Of a DNA stretch of 64,000 bases, positions 11,445 through 23,849 are shown piece after piece; the first letter of the stretch is position 1; each line of letters begins with the position of its first letter. Source of the DNA: Toxonevra muliebris. Lineage: Eukaryota; Arthropoda; Insecta; Diptera; Pallopteridae. The notes beneath the pieces are model-generated. The model was given only the letters and a program-made list of their open reading frames with translations, did not search any database and had not been told where the DNA came from. The stretch is taken from NCBI GenBank assembly GCA_963691655.1, contig OY829329.1, positions 62,118,852 through 62,182,851 on the forward strand, written 5' to 3'. A program made the position numbers and the translations under genes.

Positions 11445-12660
11445 CTAACTCCTGATTTTCAGCTTTGTTTTAAATCTGGTTTTGAATCTGATTTTCAACC
11501 TGATATCCTGCTTTATCTTTAAACTGATCTATCAACTAATATTCTGAAGATATATTTAATCTGATCTTCAACCCGATCTCCTGCCTTATCTTTTAACTAA
11601 TCTACCAACTGATCTTCAGCCTTATATTTAATCTGATCTTCAACCCGATCTCCTGCCTTATCTTTGAACTAATCTAGCAACTGATCTTCAGCCTTATATT
11701 TAATCTTTGAACAACTGATCTTCAGCCTTATATTTAATCCGATCTTCAGCCCGATCTCCTGCCTTATCTTTGAACTAATCTAGCAACTGATCTTAAGCCT
11801 TATATTTAATCTGATCTTCAACCTGATCTCCTGCCTCATCTTTGAACTAATCTACCAACTGATCTTCAGCCTTATATTTAATCTGATCTTCAACCCGATC
11901 TTCTGCCTTATCTTTGAACTAATCTAGCAACTGATCTTCAGCCTTATATTTAATCTGATCTTCAACCTGATCTCCTGCCTCATCTTTGAACTAATCTACC
12001 AACTGATCTTCAGCCTTATATTTAATCTGATCTTCAACCCGATCTCCTGCCTTATCTTTGAACTAATCTAGCAACTGATCTTCAGCCTTATATTTAATCG
12101 AATCTTCAACCTGACATCCTGCCTCATATTTGAACTAATTTAGCAACTGATCTTCAGCCTTATATTTAATCTGATCTTCAACCCGATCTCCTGCCTTATA
12201 TTTGAACTAATCTAGCAACTGATCTTCAGCCTTATATTTAGTTTGATCTTCAACCCGATCTTCTTCCTTATCTTTAAACTAATCTACCAACTGATCTTCA
12301 GTCTTATATTTTATCTGGTCTTTGGTGTGATCTTCAAGCTGATACCCATTTACCGATCTAAATCTTGATCTGCAGTCTAATCTTCAAAATGATCTAAATC
12401 TTGACCTCAGGAGTTGTCTTCATTATGTTCTTCAGTCTGATCTTCAGCCTGACCCCCAACCTCTTATCTCCGTTCTAATATTTGACCTGATCTTCACTCT
12501 TTTCTTTGATCTAGTCCATACCCCGATATGCACCATTATCTTCGATCTGATCGTCAATCTGATCTTCAACGTTGTTTCTAGCCTTATCTTTGAACTGATC
12601 GAAGTCCTGACCTGAGGGAGGCCTTAGTTTTCAGGTTTAATCTTCAACCTTACCATTTCA
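11445..12660 (+). repeat. 72-bp higher-order tandem array built from six 12-mers
   Basis: The block CTTATATTTAAT starts at 11621, 11693, 11727, 11799, 11871, 11943, 12015, 12087, 12159, 12231 and, with changes, 12303. Every interval is 72 bp except one shortened 34-bp unit. Each 72-bp unit divides into six related 12-mers: CTGATCTTCAGC, CTTATATTTAAT, CTGATCTTCAAC, CCGATCTCCTGC, CTTATCTTTGAA and CTAATCTAGCAA. The edges (11457-11600 and 12310-12660) are more degenerate 12-mer sequence. Because 72 and 12 are multiples of three, one frame repeats Leu-Ile-Phe-x, but TAG in many copies breaks it; I do not consider it coding. Confidence 0.9.
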
Positions 12661-12689
12661 AGTTTTATGCAAAGATTTAAGTTTCTTTA

Positions 12690-13130
12690 GTTTTTTTTTC
12701 GTCAAAATTACTTGGCGGCTTATGTGAGGTGAGCTTAACTGAAATCTGTAGCTTGTCAAAAAAAAATAAAAATAAAAAAACAGCAGGAAGTGTAAACTCA
12801 ATATATTTTCTAGATTTAGATTTTCTAAATTTAATTCAAAATTAAACTATTAATTTAAAACAAAAATGATGCATCAGTCTTAGTTTTAAAAAGGAAATGT
12901 GATTTTGAAAGTCACTTGACGCCTTATGTGGGATGAGTAAAAACTAAGTCAATATCCCTCCAAAAAAAAATTATAAGTAAACTTTAACCCTTTATCTATT
13001 TAGTTCCCATTATGAATACTAAGTAAGAAAATTTATATTACTTTAATTTGTGCTTCAAAATTATATAGTCTCTTATATGGGTGATCAAAAATCAAATTTT
13101 TGGCTTGTTAAAGAAGGCAACGTTCGACTG
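12690..13130 (+). repeat. weak diverged direct repeat
   Basis: Three segments near 12705, 12908 and 13058 share an ACTTGGCGCCTTATGTGGG(A/G)TGAG-like block followed by A-rich DNA. Spacing is about 200 and 150 bp. It is probably an old tandem repeat. Confidence 0.4.
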
Positions 13131-16100
13131 GAAATATAAACCATGTCATTTACTTAATGATTGTTCCTATCGATATTTCTATTTTTACCAATAACATAAA
13201 TTTATGATAAATTATTCAAAATTATTGATTCGCTTCCTTAGTTTCATTTTAAATTTCCGTAATTACTTATATTTTAATAAAGAAATAAAATATCAACATA
13301 TTTATGTATGCGCAGGTATACTTAATGTACTACCGACATTGACACATTACTGTGCGTTTACCACCACTTATACATTAGCACATATAAAAACAAGTGTTTG
13401 AGTGTGTTTGTATATCTGCCAAGCTATCGCGCAGCTATAATTTCATTGTCGAAATGCATAAAATTCCATTAAGATACACACACAAAGTTAAAAGCATTTT
13501 GAATTTTTCGACGGAATATACTAGATACATAGTATAATACAGTAACGTTAACGTGCAACGTAAAGAAATGTAAAGTAATGTAACGCAACGCATGGTCGGT
13601 TAGAAGATTTTTTCTATGCAGACACATTTTACCGCGACGACATTAAGCAATTGAAAGAAGCCAAGCACACACACACACATACACACTGACATACACAGAG
13701 AGACAGAGATAGAGAGCGAGAACGAGGTTGTTTTACCTCTTTATAAATGTAGATATATTTAAGCGTATATGGGAGTGTGTCTGCGTGAAAATGTAAGAGA
13801 AACTGAATTGTGTGTGGTTGGCTGCAGCAGGTAAGTGAATAAAATGCGAAAATCATCTAACAAAAAATACAAAAAAAAAAATAACTAAAACGAAAAAAAA
13901 AAAAAAATAGCATGCTGAAATGTGTTAGTGTTGCTGAAAAGAAAAGCAGCAAAAAAAAAAAGCGAAATTGTTGAAACATGTTAGTGAAAAGGACATTCAT
14001 AAAAGTCAAGTCTTCTCAGTGTGTGTGTATGTGTGTGGCTGAAGAAAAATGATTGCAAAAGAATTTTTTATTTTCAAAAAGTTAAAAATTACGCTTTGGT
14101 GCATAGCAAAACCAACGCCACGACGTATGAGTAACATTAAATTCAGATTGCAGTATACACACACACGGCGTATGAGTAACATTAAATTTATAAAGAATGG
14201 AGTATGTAGCAAGAACTTGGTAAAAGAAAATAGTGTTACACATATGTATTGTTGTACATTTTTGCTTTTATATTTATTTATTTAATTAAGTTGTTAGTAG
14301 GTAATTTAAAACATTCTTCCATACTGTTTTATTTTATTTTCTCTTACTTTCCATCAGTTTTTCGTACACTGTATATTTTCAACTGTTGTTTTCTACTGCT
14401 GTTTCTATGTATATTTCCACAATGCACACTCAATCATCATGTTCTTCATTAAGGAACGGAAGGAAATCTTTTCAACTTTTTCACTTTTAATTGCAAAACA
14501 AAAGAGAAAATCACATAATTAGCAAAGTTACACAAACAAGCATAGGATTTTAATGAGCTTAAACACACATACATGCATACACTCAGATGTATCTACTATA
14601 TGTGTATTTGCGTATAATGCACAATGGCTAACACATATACACATACAAATACACATACATATGTATATATATCTATGTATATACACATTCAGTAGAAATA
14701 TACTAACGCAAAACAATCACGTGCTTAGCTTTTAATCCAACCCACACAATAAACGAATGACACGTATCAGTATTTTACGTAGCGCTGCTCTGTTCTCTTC
14801 TCATTGCTGCATTCGGGTTCTTGTTGGTTGCTGCTGCTGCTGCTGCTGCTGGTGAAGCTGCTACTACACGTTGGTTATATGCTGCTGATAGCTGACCATC
14901 AGCATTAACATCACCACTAGAGAGCAACACCATTACCGCTACTACAGCTGCCAGCTGCTAGACGTATACAAGTAAATAAGAAATTAAATTCGCCATTTAA
15001 TGCGCTCAACACAAACACATACTCATTACAACAGAGCAACACTTTGGCAGCTCTGGGACGAATGTAAGTGCATACACACACACTCAGACATGCTAATGCT
15101 GCGTAAATATACATATTTATATATATGTACATGTGTGTGTGTGAATAAAATAGAGCATGTATTAAAATGCTAGAATGCGACGCGTTCCTCTTTTTCTTCT
15201 CCCTCTTCTTCCTTCTCGCTCTTCATTGCTCACTCACATTTGAGTACTTACGATTATATTTTTTTTCTTTTTTTTTTTGGTTCGTCGTTGCGTTTTATGT
15301 GATTGTGCGGAAACAGAAATGTGGGAATGTATGTGTGTGTGTTTGTATGCGTAACTTTATTTTCATTTAACTTGAATGGCATGGGTGGTTTAGCGATATT
15401 TTTTTTACCTTTTTTTTGTGCATATAAATAAGTGTGTGTGCTTGTGCTCATTTATGCATGTCTCCCTTAAACTATAAGGTGTGTGTGTAGACATATCCAT
15501 ATGGTATGTATGTATATAAAATCTCTTTGAATACTCCTCACATATATATAAATTTTCGTTGGCCTGACCATCAATAACCACATCACGTTTTTGTTATAAA
15601 TTTGTTTTATTTTCCATAAAGTTTTTTTTCTTTTCTTCTTACTTTTTTTCTTCATCTGTTCATATGTCTGTATGCACATATATATCACCATAAATGCTAA
15701 GGTAAGTGTGATTTTCTTCCATTCACTTTTTCATATTCTTCTTTAGGTTGATATGATTTAACTGTTTGTGTGTGTGTGTAGCAAGTAGTAGTTATTTCTT
15801 ACTGTGCAATCGTGTTTCTTTTACAATTACAAAAGTTTTGCAGCTGAACAAACAGAAAAACTGATTGATATATAGTAGAAATATTAAAATGATACTAAAT
15901 TTTTAAGGTTCAATTAAATTTTGTATTTTGCATATTGCCAGCAACATTTAGTTATATACCAACTTGAAATTATTATTTTTATCTCTTCAACTCTATTGCT
16001 ATTTCAAAAAAAATTATAACACTTTTTTACTGCTTTTCGTAAAAAAAAAACAAAAAAGACATTTAGGGCCTTTCTAAATATCAATGAGGATATATTTTTA

Positions 16101-16260
16101 ATCTTTGTTTTTTGTTCATAAACTGAAAATAAGATTGAGAAATCTTACACCAAAAAATCAAGTGTTTTATTTTATAAGAAGTAAGATTGAAAAAATTTTA
16201 ACAATTAATTTTTGGGTGTAAAATTTTAGAATTTCTTTGATCTATTTATCTTTGAAAAAT
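13131..16260. other. non-coding stretch with microsatellites
   Basis: Contains CA/GA runs near 13665-13715, TG/CA runs near 14020 and 14160, TATATG/CATACA sequence near 14570-14700, a GCT run at about 14829-14851, and poly-T/poly-A runs. CGTATGAGTAACATTAAATT is directly repeated near 14124 and 14169. I recognise no gene. Confidence 0.6.
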
Positions 16261-16316
16261 ATGTCAGTTGTTATTTTTAATGACAAACATGTTGATTTAT
16301 TGTGAGTTTGATCAAA

Positions 16317-16520
16317 ATGAGTGAAGAAAAAGAAGTACGTCTTAAAATTATGAAAAATTTTCGAAAAAATTCAAATTGGTCCTACAAAAAATTGGCCAAA
16401 GAATTGAAGGTCTACCGTCAAACTGTTTCCAATATTATTAAACAGTTTCAGGAGAATTAAACCATCGTTAGAAACCTGCTTCGGGAAGAAAACAAGGACC
16501 ACGTCCAATTATGTAGTTTT
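16317..16520 (+). pseudogene. N-terminal stub of an IS630/Tc1-mariner-type transposase
   Basis: ATG at 16317 opens 47 codons ending at TAA (16458-16460). The helix-turn-helix phrase NSNWSYKKLAKELKVYRQTVSNIIKQF resembles the PSWSGSKIAKVLKISKRTVCRVIKRY segment of the DD37E element at 42.4 kb. In other frames the next bases read like RKPASGRKQGPR, the basic linker usual in this family. The DDE catalytic part is absent. The intact family binds the transposon ends through this domain. No TIRs found. Confidence 0.6.
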
Positions 16521-16785
16521 CATATAAAATTCAATATTAGAAAAAAAACCAGGCTTTGGTTAAATAATCCAAAAATGTGAGCCTGTTCCTCATTTGGGAT
16601 GACGAGTTTCAACAAACGCATTTATCTGACACCCGCCTAATTCATATGATTCCAGAATGCCCTGAGGAGGGTGAGGAGAATAACTATGATTCGTTTGTCT
16701 TCATATACCGTTACAGATAGTTATATACTTACATATCGCTACCTTAATTTACTAAAGCCTTAACATTTAATTTTTCAGATGGATA

Positions 16786-17052
16786 ATGATAAAGCGTGCT
16801 CACTTTTATTTAAAGTTTATTCCAAAATTATGTCTTTGTCCAAAATCTAATTTCATCACTTTTAACTGCTTCTCTAATAAATATGTAAAAAAAATTGCGT
16901 TTAATATTTCAGATGTTCTTTGCCACCTATTTAACAAAAGCATTTCTTCTGGTATTTTTCCGGATGATTTGAAAGTGGCGGAAGTAGTTCCACTTTTCAA
17001 AAAAGGAGACAAAACTGTTCTAAATAATTACACTGTTCAACAACCAAAATGA
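16786..17052 (+). pseudogene. LINE reverse transcriptase fragment
   Basis: Within an 88-codon frame, the phrase ISDVLCHLFNKSISSGIFPDDLKVAEVVPLFKKGDKT..NNY matches the N-terminal RT block (motif 0-1) of Jockey/CR1-type LINEs, normally followed by RPIS. Here the match stops and sequence becomes unrelated after about 17035. Neither RT catalytic residues nor endonuclease is present. Heavily truncated. Confidence 0.7.
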
Positions 17053-17343
17053 GCAGAGATGGGATAAGTGTACTCAGGATAATGAGTCCGAATTCGTGGC
17101 CCGTTTTGTTCAGCTACGTCACAATTTTTTGTTACTGACATCAAACTTTTTAAAATTAAAAAAACCAAAAAAATTAAAAATGCAGTTCATATTTTTTTTC
17201 ATCAAAACATCAATTATTACGAAAAATTTTTTTCGATTTTTTTTATTTTTTAACTTTAAAATTTTTTTTTAAATTTTTTTGTTTTTAATTAATTAATTTT
17301 TTATTAATTTTTTCCATCCTCGTTATCATCGTTTACTTTTATC

Positions 17344-17400
17344 TCGTTGTTAGCTTAACCCAGTAATGTCTAGCGGTGCCATATGGCACCTTGCCGCTGA
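17344..17400. repeat. perfect 16-bp palindrome behind TTAACCC, possible piggyBac-like end
   Basis: GGTGCCATATGGCACC (17375-17390) is a perfect palindrome. It lies about 20 bp inside TTAACCC (17356-17362) and is flanked by AGC...GCT-like bases. A TTAA target followed by CCC is typical of piggyBac-type ends. There is no partner end nearby and no ORF, so the assignment is weak. Confidence 0.3.
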
Positions 17401-17619
17401 GCCGTTCTTGATCCAGGTCAAAAAACAATTTTTTTCTCAAGTTACTTTCTTGATCTATCTCTATATCACAACAAAAACACGGTAAAACTTAGCTTTGTAG
17501 TTAAAAACAGAATTTCAGAACAAATTTGTTAATTTTAGGCAGAGCGAACGAATACACACGCCTGATTGAATCAACAGTTTTCTTGACTTGACAGTTTCCT
17601 ACCATTTGTTTCTACTTGC

Positions 17620-17935
17620 ACCACTTTCTGTTATTCCTCTGCCAAGTTCTTTCCCTCCCCCCATTGCTTTTCATTTCCTTTTTCACTGCTGCATTTTTCT
17701 CTTTTTCTTTATATTGCTATCTTTCGTTTTTTCTCTGTATTCTGTTTGCTTTTTTCTCTGTGTTCTCTTTCCTTTTTGTTTTCTTTTTCATTTCTTTTTT
17801 CCCTTCTTTCCATTTTTCCTCTTTTCCTTTCTCTTTATTTCTCGATCCTTCTTTAACTTTCCCTGCATTTTTCTTTCTCCTTTCTTTCGCCTTTCTTTTT
17901 GATTTTCCTTCCCTCCATGTCTGCAAATTTTTGTT
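17620..17935 (+). repeat. polypyrimidine tract
   Basis: The plus strand is strongly C/T-rich for about 315 bp (TTTTCTTTTTC and CCTTTCTTTC words). Overlapping open frames on both strands are consequences of the composition. Confidence 0.75.
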
Positions 17936-19830
17936 TTCAGCCTTGCATAAAATGTTGCAAAATCTAAAACAAAAACATAATGTAATAATAAGTTGCTTTA
18001 TTATTATGATCATCATGAATTGGTTTATGACTACAGCTCCTTATTACACATACACAAGCACACATTGATTTTACATATATATAACAAAAACAATTGCTAG
18101 CTATAAATTATAAAGCATAAATACATAAGCGAATGCATGAGCATGTTGGTGTGCATGTGCATAAACTACAATATACAACCAACTTGTGTGCTTGACATTT
18201 TGTGCATTTGTATGCAAGATGCATATATATGTATGGATGTGTGTGTATTTGAGTATGTATTTGAATGTGTATATGTATGAATGAACAGCCTCAATTGTGT
18301 ATCATTTTGCTAAATACAATATTTTGAAATATTTGTAAATCTATTTGCATGACGTTATTGTCAAGAACACACACACGCATACATGTTCAATGACTGCATA
18401 TCCGTATGTACGTGTGTGTGTGTGTGAGTGCGTATGTAATATAAACGCATATTTTAAGTGAATTTGTTATTGTATTTGTGCATTGAATTTCACTTCAGTT
18501 GGTAGCTGATTTTGCTGCTGTTGCTGCAATTGCTGTTGCTGATGTTGTTGACTGCTGCAACAGCAACAGCAGTAACATCTTAAATTTTTACTTGGTTTGT
18601 TTTTCGATGATTAATTGTTTGGCTTTAGATGATTTATAACTAAGTATATACTACTGCATATACATAGTATATATTATGTTTGTATACATGTGTATATATC
18701 TACATATTTCAGTGTATTGTTCACAAGTATTTCATTGACACACACACACACACACACATATAGACACAATCAAACATGCTTCAGTTTCATTCGAAAATTT
18801 TCGATACATTTATTTTATATGTTTTCGTTTATGAGTATGTACTATGTAGTATATGTAGATGTGTGTTTGTGTTTCTGTGTGGCATTGTTTATAACTTGTG
18901 AGCTACTGTTATTTCTGTCTTTATTTCTGTTTGCTATTGTTGCTATTGTTTATACTTCTACTCTATGTGCATCTGCTGTTTCTGATATTTGCTGCTGCAT
19001 TTATGATTGATAGCAAATGCATTCTCTCAGCTTCTGGTTATTGTTTCAGTTTATTCTTTACATACTTACATACACACACATGCAAGCAAAAATTTAATAT
19101 AGGTCAAAAGTGCATGGAAGAAAGTATCTTGCATAAAGTATAAAATACACGAAATTCCGAAAATTTATTTCGCTTGAATTAATATGAAAAGGTGCACATA
19201 GAACATATTTATATACAGTAATCCATGGTTAATTGGATCGACGAAAATGTGAGGAATTTTTTACTCAATTTAACGAGTTGTGTGAAAATTATTACATTTA
19301 TATTATGATATTGCCAGACCACATTTTTTTAATGCACTTTAATTGAAAATTTTATTTGGCACAAATTCAAGTCCAATGAAAACGAGAACACAATCCAACG
19401 GCACTAAGTTTTTGAGGGTTTCCTTTATTTTGTTTGCATTGTGTGTGCTTCTGTTTTTGCTTTTTATGCTTCACACTATAAATACAAAGCGCATCAGCTA
19501 TAATACCATAATTTGCTGGCATCATTTGAGTATATATCTTTTCATCTTTTATCACTATTTGGTAGCTTGGATGATTCATATTTTTGTTATATGTATAAAT
19601 GAATGCTTAAGTAATCAAAAGCATCTAAAATTTATTGTCGTACCGTTTGAAACAGAAATTCAAATAATTCATTGATTTGGTAATTCTTTCCAAAAGCCTT
19701 TTTGAAATTATTTTACTTACATAAGTAGCTTTTCATAATGTTTTTTTAGACTATGAAAATTAAATCTAGTTGTTAATTTTCAAAGTCTTGACTACTGTTC
19801 CATGTTTTAGTTTCATTTAAATAATTGAAA
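17936..19830. other. non-coding stretch with microsatellites and a CTG/CAG inverted repeat
   Basis: TGCATA and TG runs at 18100-18440 and a CA run at about 18739-18758. Near 18514-18575 a GCTGCTGTTGCTGCAA-type segment is followed by CTGCTGCAACAGCAACAGCAG, which can pair as a hairpin. No gene recognised. Confidence 0.6.
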
Positions 19831-19834
19831 ACAC

Positions 19835-20640
19835 GCTTAAAGAGCGTATATTGGAACGGGTATCACTCGCTGAGTCTAGGGTTCGAGGCTACAGAAATTT
19901 ATTTGTTACAGGGACCGGGGCGAACTACCTTCAATTACACAACACTCACTTGGGGATCTTGCCCTTCTATTTTATTCAATTTCACTTTTTATTTTACCTC
20001 AAGGTGGCTCCTCCTAGTGCGGGGCACTAGGGAGCACCTACTTACAATATATCGTATGGTGCGCTGCACCTTAAATTCCGGTGGACGATGGCGTGGTCTA
20101 TCTCTTGAATCCCCCCTACTGCGTGGTACAGAGAAGCATCGATCTAAATCCGGCAAAAGGACCCTTTAGTACGTAGCACTAAAAGGTGACGAACAAAAAA
20201 AAAAAAGAACACAAACTCACTTCGTTTTAAATTTTCTCTTTTGTTTATTCAGTTTTGTTTTGAAAAATATTATTATTTTTTTTTTTTTTTTTATTTTATT
20301 TAACTTTAATTTATGTATTTGTCTTTCATATATATAACACTGTGGGGTGGACAGCGTGGCCTATCCCGATGAACTACCTGGTGCGTGGCACCAAGGAGCG
20401 TCGATGTCCAAATGGCTTCCCCAGTCACTTTTCGTTGCCTTCACTGTTCCGTCACGAGACACTCACCTGAATATATTTCTGCTTGCTGCTGCTGTTGATC
20501 GCCGAAAAAAAAGAGTTTTCTTCCTTCGCCGCCATCTGCTTGTGGTTTCGTTAAGTTCTAAACATGGCGTCATTCAGCTTCATGCGTGTGTTCACCACTC
20601 GACTATTAATTTATGCAATTGAAAGGCTGCATTTTCGTTT
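19835..20640. repeat. GC-richer block with four related short hairpins
   Basis: This block is clearly richer in G+C than its surroundings. It holds four small hairpins: 20011-20034 (CCTAGTGC-GGG-GCACTAGG), 20116-20134 (CCTACTGC-GTG-GTACAGAG, imperfect), 20162-20187 (CCTTTAGTAC-GTA-GCACTAAAAGG) and 20376-20396 (CCTGGTGC-GTG-GCACCAAGG). Stem sequences differ but mostly keep pairing, and the loops stay GGG, GTG or GTA. The sequence around hairpins 2 and 4 is also a diverged direct repeat (GGTGGAC...GCGTGGTCTAT and ATCGAT...AAAT). Two open frames of 114 and 91 codons (19828-20169, 20347-20622) resemble nothing I know. It is possibly part of an unrecognised mobile element. Confidence 0.55.
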
Positions 20641-21230
20641 TAATGTACAATTCTTCTTAGATTTAGCAATTATTTAATAAAATAAACTGTTCCTTCATGG
20701 GCAAATAACAAAAAAAACTTAACAATTGAAGAATAACAAAAATAAACAATTCATGATAATATAACAAAAAATGTATAATAAAAAAAACAATTCATGGTAA
20801 ATAAAAGAAAATAATAAAGTAAAATAAACAATTTCTGAAAATATAAATAGAACTCCACTGGTGAGACGCAAACGAGGGGGTGGGCCGACTTGCGTCCTCA
20901 CAATATATGTAGTCATCACAACAACAGTGTATATAGAGACGGGCAAATCAGATGGCTGTTTCGGAATCCGCCACGATTCCTCATCGGTGATTTTAGTGAT
21001 AGTTCTTAGTCTTTCAATATCCTACATAGGCAACTAATATTTGAAATTGTAAACCTGAATTACAGATATGATTCTAAATATCTTCACTGAATAGAGATAT
21101 TGAAAGAACACACACTCTCTCATGTACTAGACTTTCAAATAACGAACTGTTATGCAGACTAGCTACAATGCGGAAAAAACAACAACAAATAAGTGTATAG
21201 AACGGTAGTGGTAGTTTCTTCCTCATTTCC
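20641..21230. other. non-coding stretch
   Basis: CAATTCATG(A/G)TAATA-like segments repeat three or four times at about 20690-20840 (AATAAACAATT spacing about 40 bp). I see nothing else. Confidence 0.5.
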
Positions 21231-21239
21231 GCACGAAGA

Positions 21240-21690
21240 CCAGAGTTTTTTAATTTCCTTTAACTTTCCTTCCTCTTTCTTTCTTCTTCTTTCTGCCTTC
21301 TCTCTCTCTTTCTCCACTTTTTCTTGCCCTTCTCTTTTGTTTTCCTCCTCTTTCCCTTTTCTTTTTCTATCTCCCTGCCATTTCTCGTCTCCTCCATTTC
21401 TCCTTTTATTCTTTCCCTCCTCCTCTTTCTCTTACCTTACTCTTCCTTATTAATTTTCGTTCTCCCCCCCGTCGTCTTCCCTCTGTCTGTTCTTTCTTTC
21501 TCCTTCCCTTTCTCTCTCCCTCGTCTTTCTCTTTATCCCATGTTTTCCTCTCTCTCTCTTTCTATCCTCTTTTTATTCCTCTTCTCTTTTTCTTTCACTC
21601 CTCCTTCTCTCTCACATTCCCCCTTCGCCCCTTTTTCTTTAGTCTCTCTTTATTTTTCCCCCGTTTTTTCTTCCTTTTCCCTTTTGTCCC
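21240..21690 (+). repeat. polypyrimidine tract
   Basis: About 450 bp of nearly uninterrupted C/T on the plus strand (TTTCTTCTTTC, TCTCTCTCTTTC words). Open frames of 86 and 128 codons inside it encode only Ser/Phe/Leu/Pro and are artefacts. Confidence 0.85.
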
Positions 21691-23725
21691 TGAAATTTGG
21701 TAAGCATTAACTCTTTCCTTTGAATCATAAATTAAATCGTTGGTTGTACTACAATTTCTTGTAGCTTTTCTCATGTCTTTGTGCTAATTTCACAGTGCAG
21801 CTTTAGATATAGAAATATTGTAATAGGCGTACATATTTTACCAAAAACAAAAACTTCTTTTTTCCAATCCTTCCCATTAATTCATATATTCTTAACTGCT
21901 AAAATTAAACCGTGCTAAAAGTATAGGTTAAGAATTTGACTAATATTTTTTCTGCCTCCAGATTCATAATTTCTCTAGACTACTTAACCGACTTAAATTA
22001 TTTTTATGATTTTCGAAAGGGGCTTTACAATAAAATTCCAACCATTTTTATATCGACCTAAACCTTTTCAATCTCTCAATCTTATTCTTATTAATCTTAA
22101 TTTTAATCTCTCAAAAATAATTCAAGCCTAAAAGTATGCAAGCAAAATTAATAAAAATACAAATGTGAGTTTAGGAGCATACGCAGAGCCAGTACATAAT
22201 TCGTGTTTGATTCCTATATGTAGATCGAAATGAAATTTCGAAAAAAGCATGGATATACGAGTGAGAGAGGGAGAGGAGAGGAAAGTGATGGGGAATGATC
22301 CCTTTACTCTTCTGATAGCACTCTCTCACTATACCATTTTTTGTTTCATCACGCAACTTAAACTTGATTTTATACGTTCAATAAAATTAATGCCTAAAAT
22401 TATACCACAGAGATAAATACAAAAAAATTTATGTTATAAATTTTTACTCTACTATTTTTATTTCCACTTTGAGACTATTTTAATATAAAATTGCAAAATA
22501 CACGATTTACATTTTTCAACTGCAAGCAATAAATAATTTTGCTTTCACGTACACGTTCATTTAGAATTTACAAAATCAGAGCTCCCACAAACAATCTTTC
22601 ACATACATGCCACCATCAAATCAGCATCACGTCAACCGATCAATCAATAAATAAATGCTTTTAAAATTCGGAAGGAACCAACACACAAATCGATTGCACA
22701 TTGCAACCTAGAGATAAAGTTTTGGGAAATATTACAAAAAATGTACAACTACGTAAATAAATAAGTACATACACACACACACACAAATACAAACGCACAA
22801 AAGCAAATGAAAGGTAACTATCCTCCACTATGCTACAAATGTCAAATGTCAATGTGAAAATAATTTCCAAAAATTTTGTATGTGATTAGTTGGTTTTCGG
22901 CGCTAATTTGATTTTATCAACACATCAATACTCGTCACTATACACCACTTGGCCACTCCTCTTCGATGTGCATTTATGTTCATATCTACGAAGGGGCAGT
23001 GTAAAAAAGGACACACGGTATTTGCAGTAGCAATGACTTCAATGTATCGAACAAAAATTAATCATATATCCTTCTATAGACTTCTATAGTTAGATACATA
23101 AAATATTGGAAGAGATATTTAGATTACGCCAAAATGTCATGTCAACTATTCGAGTTGAGTCCTGTTGAGTTGAATGTGTGTGAGTGTGTGGTTTATGATA
23201 GATATCGGATTTGAGGTTTTTATTTATTGTCGTGCCTGCTGTTGTTGCTATAGTTATTCTATTGATATTATAGCATTGAGGTGGCGCGACCAAGAGAGTT
23301 TATTAAATGATAAATAGACTGAGTCCCGCTGTCACACAGACATCAGACAGTGTTGCATTGATATTTAATGAAGTAATTGCGTAATGTATTTGATTGGTTT
23401 TATGCCACGCTGCCCGTTTATGTGTTGGTTTAATTCATGTGTATGTAGTATGAGAAGGTAGTTTCGTGATATGTAAATTAGGCGTAGTATATTTAATGTG
23501 TTTTAATTTAACTATCACCTATTAATGTTATAGTTATCATTCTACTTTTAGTTGTTGTTTTCTGACTAATTTTATGAAAGAGTTATTGAAGTTGAAGAGT
23601 GATTTTCGGTAATCAGTTTTGACTCATGTTCATATTCAAACAAAATCGTATTGCTTCTGTCAAATTTGTTGGTAAAGTTAGATAGCAGATTTACTAATAA
23701 AAGAAATTATTGGAGTCATACAGCA
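21691..23725. other. non-coding stretch with two core repeats
   Basis: GCCTAAAAGTATGCAA occurs exactly at 22126-22141 and a decayed copy near 22388. A CA run lies near 22770-22785. No gene recognised. Confidence 0.55.
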
Positions 23726-23736
23726 TCCTTAATGAA

Positions 23737-23838
23737 GGTTAGGTTAGGTTAGGTTTAGAAGGCGTGTAGCAATAAAATATGCTACTTCCACTCGGAGGCC
23801 AGGTAGGCCCATTGTGATTGCCTTCAACAGTTGGTCTG
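23737..23838 (-). mobile_element. 102-bp LINE 3'-end stub with 11-bp target duplication
   Basis: TCCTTAATGAA is duplicated at 23726-23736 and 23839-23849. On the minus strand the insert reads GGCAATCACAATGGGCC, CCGAGTGGAAGT, and ends CCTTCTAAACCTAACC plus further CTAAC repeats. All three blocks are found in the same order at the 3' end of the LINE at 10705-11444. This is an extreme 5' truncation product of target-primed reverse transcription. Confidence 0.85.
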
Positions 23839-23849
23839 TCCTTAATGAA

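Noticed and set aside
23737..23760. GGTTAGGTTAGG as insect telomeric repeat
   Set aside because: It is the complement of a LINE 3' tail bounded by an 11-bp target duplication, and flies do not use TTAGG telomeres.
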